From Hirundichthys speculiger (Eukaryota; Chordata; Actinopteri; Beloniformes; Exocoetidae): 64,000 bases of DNA. Both the position numbers and the translations under genes were made by a program. The notes beneath the pieces were generated by a model. It did no database searches. It was not told the origin of the DNA and was given only the letters and a program-made list of their open reading frames with translations. How positions within the stretch are numbered: the first letter of the stretch is position 1; every line of letters begins with the position of its first letter. This document shows, in pieces, positions 56,778 to 64,000 of the stretch. The stretch spans positions 124,001 to 188,000 of the forward strand of contig JAGFBZ010000747.1 of NCBI GenBank assembly GCA_018398805.1, written 5' to 3'.

Positions 56778-58504
56778 ATGGGTTCGCCTCCCCGTGGGCC
56801 CACCACCCGCAGGGAGGGTCATAGGAGTCGGGTGCTCTGTGGTATGGGTGGCAGCCGAAAGCGTGGGCCTTGGCGTGCCGACCCTCGGCTGACGAAACTG
56901 GTTACTGGGACATGGAACGTTACCTCTCTGGTGGGGAAGGAGCCTGAGCTTGTGCGTGAGGTTGAGAGGTACCGACTAGATATAGTCGGGCTCACCTCGA
57001 CGCACAGCCTGGGCTCTGGAACCAATCTTCCCGAGAGAGGCTGGACCTTATTCTACTCTGGAGTTGCTCTGGGTGAGAGGCGACGGGCTGGTGTGGGCTT
57101 GCTTTTAGCCCCCCAGATTGGAGCCTGTACGTTGGGGTTTTCCCCAGTGGATGAGAGGGTAGCTTCCCTGCGCCTTCGGGTCGGGGAACGGGCTCTGACT
57201 GTCATTTGCGCTTATGCGCCAAATGACAGTTCAGAGTACCCAGCCTTCTTGGGGTCCTTGGCGGGGGTGCTGGAAAGCGCCCCTAATGGGGACTCCTTTA
57301 TTCTGCTAAGGGACTTCAACGCTTACGTTGGCAATGACAGTGGTACCTGGAGGGGCGTGATTGGGAGGAACGGCCTCTCTGATCTGAACCAGAGTGGTGT
57401 TCTGTTGTTGGACTTCTGTGCTCGTCACAGTTTGTCCATAACGAACACCATGTTCAAACATAAGAGTGTCCATAAATGCACATGGCATCAGGACACTCTT
57501 GGCCGGAGATCGATGATCGACTTTATAGTCGTATCATCTGATCTTCGGCCGTATGTTTTGGACACTCGGGTGAAGAGAGGAGCTGAGCTGTCAACTGATC
57601 ACTACCTGGTGGTGGGTTGGATCAGATGGTGGGGGAGAATGCCGGTCAGACCTGGCAGGCCCAAACGTGTAGTGAGGGTTTGCTGGGAACGTCTGGCAGA
57701 GGAACCTGTCAGAAAGATCTTCAACCCACACCTCCGGCAGAGCTTCAACCACATCCCGGGGGAGGCAGGGGACATTGAGTCTGAATGGGCCATGTTCTGC
57801 GCCTCCATTGCTGAAGCGGCTGACCGGAGCTGTGGCCGTAAGGTCGTCGGTGCCTGTCGTGGCGGCAATCCTCGAACTCGGTGGTGGACACCTCGGGTGA
57901 GAGAGGCCGTCAGACTGAAGAAGGAGTCCTACCGGGCTTGGTTAGCTTGTGGGACTCCGGAATCAGCAGACAGGTATCGGGAGGCCAAGCGGGCGGCGGC
58001 TTCGGTGGTCTCTGAGGCGAAAACTCGGGTGTGGGAGGAGTTCGGTGAGGCCATGGAAAAAGACTTTCGATCGGCTCCTCTGAGATTCTGGCAAACCGTC
58101 AGGCGGCTTAGGCGGGGAAAGCAGTGCTTCACCAACACTGTGTATAGTGGGGATGGGGTGCTGCTGACCTCGACCGGAGATGTCGTTCGGCGGTGGAAGG
58201 AATACTTCGAGGACCTTCTCAATCCCACCAACATGTCTTCCGTTGAGGATGCTGAGCCTGTGGACTTGGGGGTGGACTCGTTCATTACCAGAGCTGAGGT
58301 CGCTGAAGTAGTTAAGAAGCTGCACAGTGGCCGGGCTCCGGGGGTGGACGAGATCCGCCCTGATTTCCTAAAGGCTCTGGATGTTGTAGGATTGTCTTGG
58401 TTGACACGTCTCTGCAACATCGCATGGAAATCGGGGGCAGTACCTCTGGATTGGCAGACCGGGGTGGTGGTTCCCCTTTTTAAGAAGGGGGACCGGAGGG
58501 GTGT
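56778..58504 (+). pseudogene. Rex3 ORF, 5' part: AP-type endonuclease and start of RT
   Basis: About 575 residues in frame before the frameshift. An apurinic/apyrimidinic-type endonuclease that nicks target DNA for target-primed reverse transcription occupies residues about 35-280: [44 protein letters not shown] (the usual G of LLGDFNA is R here), [13 protein letters not shown] and STDHYLVV with its catalytic His. A linker with [10 protein letters not shown] and KESYRAWL follows, then RT entry motifs [20 protein letters not shown] and [17 protein letters not shown] one-base deletion about 58500-58505 throws the frame. The remainder continues in frame at 58505. The first ATG is taken as a practical start. 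The true start may be upstream in the GC-rich leader. Confidence 0.9.
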
Positions 58505-59809
58505 TCCAATTACAGGGGAATTACACTCCTCAGCCTCCCTGGGAAGGTCTATGCAGGGGTGCTGGAGAAGAGAGTTCGATCGATTGTCGAATCCCGGATT
58601 CAGGAGGAACAATGCGGGTTCCGTCCTGGTCGTGGGACACTGGACCAGCTCTATACCCGCACTAGGGTCCTGGAGGGAACATGGGAATTTGCCCAACCAG
58701 TCCACATGTGTTTTGTGGACTTGGAGAAGGCATTTGACCGTGTCCCTCGGGGGGTCCTGTGGGGGGTACTCCAGGAGTATGGGGTGCTGGGCCCGTTGTT
58801 ACGGGCTGTCCAGTCCCTGTACAAATGGAGTGGGAGCTTGGTCCGCATTGCCGGTTGTAAGTCGGATTCGTTTTCGGTGGGAGTTGGACTCCGCCAGGGC
58901 TGCCCTTTGTCACCGGTTCTGTTCATAACGTTTATGGACAGAATTTCTAGGCGCAGCCATGGAGCGGAAGGGTTCCGGTTCGGTGGTGTCAGGATCTCGT
59001 CTCTGCTGTTTGCAGATGACGTGGTCCTGTTGGCGCCATCGAGTGGGGATCTACAGCTCTCACTGGAGCGGTTCGCAGCCGAGTGTGAAGCGGCAGGGAT
59101 GAGAATCAGCACCTCCAAATCTGAGACCATGGTCCTCAGTCGGAAAAGGGTAGAATGCCTCCTCCGGGTCGGGAGTGAGGTTCTGCCTCAAGTGGAGGAG
59201 TTTAAGTATCTCGGGGTCTTGTTCACGAGTGATGGGAGAAAGGAGCGGGAGATCAACAGACAGATTGGTGCGGCGTCTGCTGTGGTGCAGGCTCTGTACC
59301 AGTCCGTTGTGGTGAAGAGAGAGCTGAGCCAAAAGGCAAGGCTCTCTGTTTACCGGTCGATCTTTGTTCCAACCCTCACCTATGGTCATGAACTGTGGGT
59401 AGTGACCGAAAGAATGAGATCGTGGATACAAGCGGCGGAAATGAGCTTTCTCCGTAGGGTGGCTGGACTCTCCCTTAGAGATAGGGTGAGAAGTTCGGTC
59501 ATTCGGGAGGGACTCAGAGTAGAGCCGCTGCTCCTTCACATCGAGAGGAGCCAGTTGAGGTGGTTCGGGCATCTGGTTAGGATGCCCCCCGGACGCCTCC
59601 CTGGGGAGGTGTTTCGGGCATGTCCAACTGGGAGAAGACCACGGGGAAGACCCAGGACCCGCTGGAGAGATTATATCTCTCAGCTGGCCTGGGAGCGCCT
59701 CGGGATTCTCCCAGAGGAGCTGGTGGAAGCGGCCGGGGGGAGGGGGTTTTGTCCCTCTCAGCTGAAGCTGCTGCCCCCGCGACCCGATTCCGGACCAAGC
59801 GGGAGTTAA
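58505..59809 (+). pseudogene. Rex3 ORF, 3' part: reverse transcriptase and C-terminus
   Basis: Resumes at SNYRGI and continues about 435 codons to the stop at 59807. RT palm motifs: [13 protein letters not shown] with the first catalytic Asp (58718-58720), [13 protein letters not shown], and LLFADDVVLLAPS with the FADD box at 59009-59020. The thumb/connection region contains EFKYLGVLFTSDGR. The C-terminal region has QAAEMSFLRRVAGLSLRDRV, RWFGHLVRMPPGRLPGEVF and RPRTRWRDYI, a basic C-terminal domain conserved in RTE/Rex3 elements. All catalytic aspartates are present and no internal stop is seen, so apart from the single upstream frameshift the protein is intact. This points to recent insertion. 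It acts in cis on its own RNA in living copies. This copy cannot make the full polyprotein. Confidence 0.92.
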
Positions 59810-60325
59810 TGGATGGATGGATGGATAAAAGGAAGACAATTAAAAACGATGAGAGAGAGACTCGTCTCGCGAGAGCTGGCCTGCAGGGGTCACGCGAAGT
59901 CAGCTTGGGAAAAAAAAAACCGGGCCGTTAGAAAAGTGACATCAAAATGGAGCACTATCTGTTGAAGCGTGGCGGCTGAGATTGAGCCCGTGCAAATAGA
60001 ACTGCAAGACTAGCCTAGACTACAAATTTTGTAGTCTATGCTGTTAATGTGCATTTCTCACTGCTGTGAAAAGCGGCATGACTATATAGTAAAATTATAA
60101 TAACGAACTTCAAATTGATTTTTCTTTTATCTGTTTCATGGCATGCGCGCTAGTTTTAGATAGCGCTGATTAGAATGAGTAGGCCGGTAATGGCATACAT
60201 ATCCATATTTATGCTATTTAATTGGTATTGCAGTAATTTGTCCAGCAACTCCATGCAATTGTTTAGCAACCCCTAAGCAACTGCAATGAAAATGTTTTGC
60301 TGCCGCCACTGATTGTGCATCCCTA

Positions 60326-60671
60326 ACTGCAACCTTAACTTTCATCATCAGGTTTAATTTCTTATTTGGCTGCTACTGAGCCAGGTCCTGCTCAAGGTTT
60401 CTTCCTCTTAAAGTGGAGTTTTTCCTTGCCACTGTTTGGCTTAAAGGTTGTTTTTTTTCCTCCCTCTGTTTTTACTTGCCATTATCCTTGATTTGGATTT
60501 AATATTATAATTTTAGTTAATGATATTTGCTCGGGGGTCATGCTCTGGGTCTCTGTAAAGTGCCTGGAGACAATTGACATTGTAACAGACGCTATACAAA
60601 TAAAATTGAATTGAATTGAATTGCTGATGAGAAACCACAGCTGCTCTGGCGTAGGAACTAATTGGGAAACG
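60326..60671 (+). repeat. direct repeat right of H4, interrupted
   Basis: Second copy of 55010-55108, beginning at the base after the H4 terminus, with a ~243-bp retroelement tail inserted at about 60380-60622. Confidence 0.85.
60380..60622 (+). mobile_element. retroelement 3' tail (SINE/LINE) with AATTG repeats
   Basis: CAGGTCCTGCTCAAGGTTTC, GTGGAGTTTTTCCTTGCCAC, CTCTGTAAAGTGCCTGGAGA and CTATACAAATAAAATTGAAT followed by AATTG repeats, a very common fish LINE/L2-type 3' end. It interrupts the right copy of the 99-bp repeat. Confidence 0.75.
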
Positions 60672-62859
60672 TTAGTATGCTAAACTGCTAAGCCAAGGTG
60701 GTCAAAAAGCAGCTGGCTTGATAGATTTTTTTTTTTCAAACCCTTATACAATGGTGCTATTTTTATCCAATAGGTGACAGTAATGTGTTGCATTTGGAGC
60801 TTTTTACGACCATTTATGTCTTTTATTTCACATCATTTCCTGCCTTCATACAACCCTGGTGTACTACTGCAATACTGTATAGTGTACATCCTCTAGCTCC
60901 AAAGCAAAGAAGCTACACATCTATCCCTTCATGGCTGACATAAACTTCTGGTTAAGGAGCCGGGACCCGACAAGCCTGAAATTACCATTTTCCAGTAAAC
61001 GAAGGAGAAAGGTAAATCGCTACAAACTGAATTTTTGTCAGAGTTGGTTCAACTGTGAGACGTGGCTGCAGGTTGTGGAGCAGCTAATGCACTTTTCTGT
61101 TTCCCCTGTATCCTCTTCAGAAGTGACAGATGTGATCCAAAGTTCACATGGAAAACTGCGTAAAGCTAGCATTGTTTGGAAGGATTAGCATAGCAACGCA
61201 GCTAGATGATGGGCACCACGTTGTTGAATGAAGGCACAATGAAGAGGTAGATAAAAACCGTAATATTTTATCTAAGATAAGCAATTGTGTTAAATGTTGT
61301 GATGGTTTTGAATGAGCAATGTGGGGACATGATGTCAGCTAGTCCTGGTACTGAGGTACATTGATAGACGCAACAATATACAGGAGCGGTTCTATGGATT
61401 CTGCAAGCTACCCAACAGCTGTGCTTATTGGAGAGGCTGCACAGCATCCTTCCAGAGGGATAATTTATCCCTTGATTGTATAGTATTTGATAGCATAAAG
61501 TCTAATATAGCTGTAAATTGTTACTTCTTCTGTGAAACTGGAAACTGAAATGAAATTATTATTGTGGACCTGTAGTCATTTTCCGACCGTTCATTTGAAT
61601 GCTTATGCTAGATTAAGCAGGGAAAAATGTTGGCGCACCAGCCCCACCAAGATTTTTATTCACCAGCCACCACTGGTGTCAGTGCTGCCTCCTTATGTTC
61701 TGTCATGTTCTGGTACACTTGGGTAGCCTCTATTGTACCTTAAAGAAGAAAACTGATACAAAGGACACATGTCATGTTCTTTGTTTTTCAAAAATTAAAA
61801 CAATGTCATTAACTATAAATGAAATGTTTGATGCTTGAAAACGACGCATTTCAACTATGTCTTTACACCTCTGCTGCAGTAGTCACTTTAGGAGGTGGAG
61901 TCAGCTACGCTGCTCCTGTTATTCCCATCCAAAACAGGATGTGCCTGTTTTAAAAGCTACACCTTTGTGTAACCCACTTCTGAGGCGTAGGAAGACGCAG
62001 CATGGGGAAAAACTAGGTGGAGATGTGTACAGGCTGGATATTTCTACTACGCGTTTGGTCTGGGATATAAAAGAATCCTGCAAATATAAACAGTTTAATG
62101 AATTCCATGTTTTCAGATTTAGGTGGCTCTAAACAAGGCGGCAGTGTTGGTTCATGTCAGAGATTTTGAGCTTATACCTACTTCAGACATCCAAATGTTT
62201 GCCTTCAAGCACAAAATGATTGTCACATACTGGGTCCAATTCAATATCATCCCATTGTGATGATCCATTTAAAACTATCCACTTTTCAAAGCAATTACAT
62301 TTTTACTGGTTGTAGCAAGATGTATGGCTAGCCATTCAAATACCTGCTGAAGATATCATTTTTGAGAAATACTGTGTTGGCGGATCTATAATTCAATGGA
62401 GCTTAACATCTAAAGCTATTTTTAGAATTTATATAACAATGTAAATCTTCAGACAAACTTCATTTGTTTAACAAAAAATACGGATACAAATCTTTAACAT
62501 TATTAAAAAATTATTTTCAACTAAATCTGACAAAGATGTGATTTCATCTTCCACTGGGGCTCCAACATGAAGCAGATAGTAGCATCTCACATGCAAACAC
62601 GTTGTTTATCACTGAAAAGTCTGATGCATCCTCCAGGTATTTACATGCGTACATGTGATGGATGTCATGTTTGCCTCAGTTAAATAAATCAATCATTCCA
62701 GTACCTTACAGACAGGAAGATATGTGTAAATGTTTAAAGTGGGTATTCATTTTTTTTTTAAGCAATACAAGTTTAGAAAAGGAAAGGAGAAAAAAAGGCT
62801 GTTTTCAGCAAACAGAAGCCTTATTAATAAATGGATTATATATATATATGGATTATCCA
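60672..62859. other. no gene seen
   Basis: Single-copy-looking DNA. Frames of 64-91 codons have no recognisable domains. Confidence 0.5.
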
Positions 62860-63400
62860 GTGATGCGGGTGCCGCGCCGGTCTGTTGTGGTAAAGAAGTA
62901 GCTGAGTCGGAAGGCTAAGCTCTCGATTTACTGGTCGATCTACGTTCCTACCCTCACCTATGGTCATAAGCTTTGGGTAGTGACCGAAAGAACAAGATCG
63001 CGGATACAAGCGGCTGAAATGAGCTTCCTTCGCAGGGTGGCCGGGCTCTCCCTTAGAGATAGGGTGAGAAGCTCGGTCATCCGGGAGGGGCTCAGAGTAG
63101 AACTGCTGCTCCTCCGCATCGAGAGGAGCCAGATGAGGTGGCTCGGGCATCTGGTTAGGATGCGTCCTGGACGCCTCCCTGGTGAGGTGTTCCGGGCACG
63201 TCCTACTGGGAGGAGACCCCGGGGAAGACCCAGGACACGCTGGAGGGACTATGTCTCTCGGCTGGCCTGGGAACGCTTCGGGATCCCCCCAGAGGAGCTG
63301 GAAGAAGTGGCCGGGGAGAGGGGGGTCTGGGCTTCCTTACTCCGGCTGCTGCCCCCGCGACCCGACCTTGGATAAGCGGAAGAAGACGGTACGGTACGGA
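62860..63400 (+). mobile_element. Rex3: 5'-truncated Rex3 copy
   Basis: Homologous to about 59265-59800 of the full copy. The tail is GATAAGCGGAAGAAG followed by a degenerate ACGGT repeat and not GATG. GGATTATATAT on both sides (62833-62843 and 63398-63408) is a plausible target duplication. Confidence 0.85.
62980..63375 (+). pseudogene. Rex3 C-terminal fragment
   Basis: 131 residues (MTERTRSRIQAAEMSFLRRV to LLRLLPPRPDLG) covering only the C-terminal basic region of the Rex3 protein. The RT palm is missing. An in-frame TAG lies upstream near 62898 where the full copy has a Glu codon. Not functional. Confidence 0.88.
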
Positions 63401-63408
63401 TTATATAT

Positions 63409-64000
63409 TAATATGTGTTTTTTTTTATTCAACCTGTTTATGTTCCTGACTGTTTCTATGTAAGAACTACCTATCCCCAAGATCTTCTTATTGCCTTTTA
63501 AAGCCCACTATTTTCTTTCCTTGCTCTCACATACAAATGACAAGATGAAAGAAGGATAGATCTGGACTGCTTAGTTTGCTGAATTGTCCTTTTCCAAAGA
63601 CAATCCAGCTTAAATGTACTGTACTTAGCTTTCAAAAATTCCCAGCTCATTCCTTTTTTAACATTCAGAACACAGACGGAGCGTCTGCAGTGTTTTGCTC
63701 TGTGCCTGAGTAAAGGTACTGCAGCTGAAGCAGAGCGCCGCCTGGGGAAGGAAACACAGTCTTTCTTGCTTCTACTTTAAAGCATTACTATATTTTGAAA
63801 GAGATTGCTCCATGTGAAAAGATTATTGATATTTTGAAAGTTGCTTGAAATATTATTATTCTTTAAAAAAATTTGTTCTTCTCAAACTACAAAATTGACA
63901 TTTTTTTGTAAAATGCAGATTTTATTTTAAAGAAAGTTGGTAAAAAAAAAAATGTAGAAAAGTTTTATTCCTTTGACAGAAAATAAAGATGGTAAGGAAG
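63409..64000. other. no gene seen
   Basis: AT-rich, single-copy-looking DNA with no recognised feature. Confidence 0.5.

Larger units (their letters stand above)
56465..59825 (+). mobile_element. Rex3: near full-length Rex3 (RTE-clade LINE) nested in J
   Basis: Flanked by a 12-bp TSD TAAAAGGAAGAC (56453-56464 and 59826-59837). The 5' UTR has GCCACCTTAACGTGGTGGAG. One long ORF (endonuclease plus reverse transcriptase) is split by a single frameshift near 58500. The 3' UTR is almost absent and the tail is GATG repeats (TTAATGGATGGATGGATGGA). The stretches TGGCAGACCGGGGTGGTGGT (58454) and CAGGGCTGCCCTTTGTCACC (near 58896) are the conserved Rex3 RT sites. Most Rex3 copies are 5'-truncated. This one appears complete. 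Confidence 0.95.
56267..60311 (+). mobile_element. hAT-like element J nested in H4
   Basis: Ends TAGGGGCGGC and GCCGCCACTG with inverted sub-terminal TTGCAGTTGCT/AGCAACTGCAA and AGCAACCCC motifs. Perfect TSD ATTGTGCA at 56259-56266 and 60312-60319. Without the Rex3 insert it is about 0.67 kb and non-coding. Confidence 0.88.
55109..60325 (+). mobile_element. hAT family H, copy H4, interrupted by J
   Basis: Starts TAGGGGTGCACGATAACTAT. Its last bases (GTTATTGTGCA, then TCCCTA) are split by element J, and the end is at 60320-60325. BED-finger relic near 55490-55600. No ordinary 8-bp TSD: instead a 99-bp direct repeat flanks it. Confidence 0.85.

Noticed and set aside
57929..58705. Long minus-strand frames (258, 159 and 259 codons) over the Rex3 element.
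   Set aside because: Antisense shadows of the GC-rich Rex3 ORF.
38422..64000. Further ntng1 exons (laminin-EGF repeats).
   Set aside because: No cysteine-rich CKCN/CxCxxxxxG-type exon with splice sites was found in this stretch. The next exons presumably lie outside the window.

Overview
This window is nuclear DNA of a ray-finned fish, most likely a percomorph or related spiny-rayed teleost. The evidence is a vertebrate netrin-G exon with canonical splice sites, a near full-length Rex3 (RTE-clade) LINE, which is a fish retrotransposon family, several fish-type hAT families with 8-bp target-site duplications (TSDs), Tc1/mariner and PIF/Harbinger-like MITEs, and AT-rich intronic-type DNA. No rRNA, tRNA, CRISPR array or bacterial-type operon is visible.

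Only one piece of a host gene is recognisable: a 644-bp exon at 37772-38415 (+) encoding much of the laminin N-terminal domain of netrin-G1 (ntng1). I find no further ntng1 exon, so most of the window is probably intron or flank of that large gene.

Layout: 1-2810 simple DNA with one MITE. 2811-4867 a hAT (BED-finger relic) split by a helentron-like element. 6680-7466 a hAT with a nested TTAA MITE. 8944-9898 a hAT derivative with a BED-finger relic. 9972-14196 and 18514-22746 are the arms of a 4.2-kb inverted repeat around a 4.3-kb spacer. Each arm holds a 1.8-kb TIR element (Q) with an integrase-like gene fragment, a GC-rich foreign segment and palindromic GGAGATCTCC arrays, plus a hAT (h) with a nested Harbinger-like MITE (G). 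23391-24411 and 14205-14291 are two halves of one hAT (E), now on opposite sides of the palindrome and in opposite orientation. 25710-33622 is a series of nested hATs, a tandem array, G2 and a LINE fragment. 34944-37660 is a mariner-like element carrying a helentron-like copy and a hAT, ending about 110 bp before the ntng1 exon. 39379-40870 is hAT in hAT. 43670-44777 is an intact E. 45752-46467 is an unclassified TIR element. 46825-49374 is a tandem hairpin array plus helentron-like copy C. 49585-50848 and 52242-53162 are hATs. 55109-60325 is a three-level nest (H4, then J, then full-length Rex3). 62860-63400 is a 5'-truncated Rex3.

The most notable signal is the history of the palindrome. 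The TSDs show that E was split by an inversion between two oppositely oriented h copies, and that about 2.9 kb of arm DNA was then copied in inverted orientation into the break. A second, smaller templated insertion sits in the spacer (17.0-17.69 kb). Both copied tracts stop just beyond a poly-G/C run. This suggests replication-based template switching (or an assembly problem that must be excluded). Family names are from recognised motifs and termini. No database search was possible.
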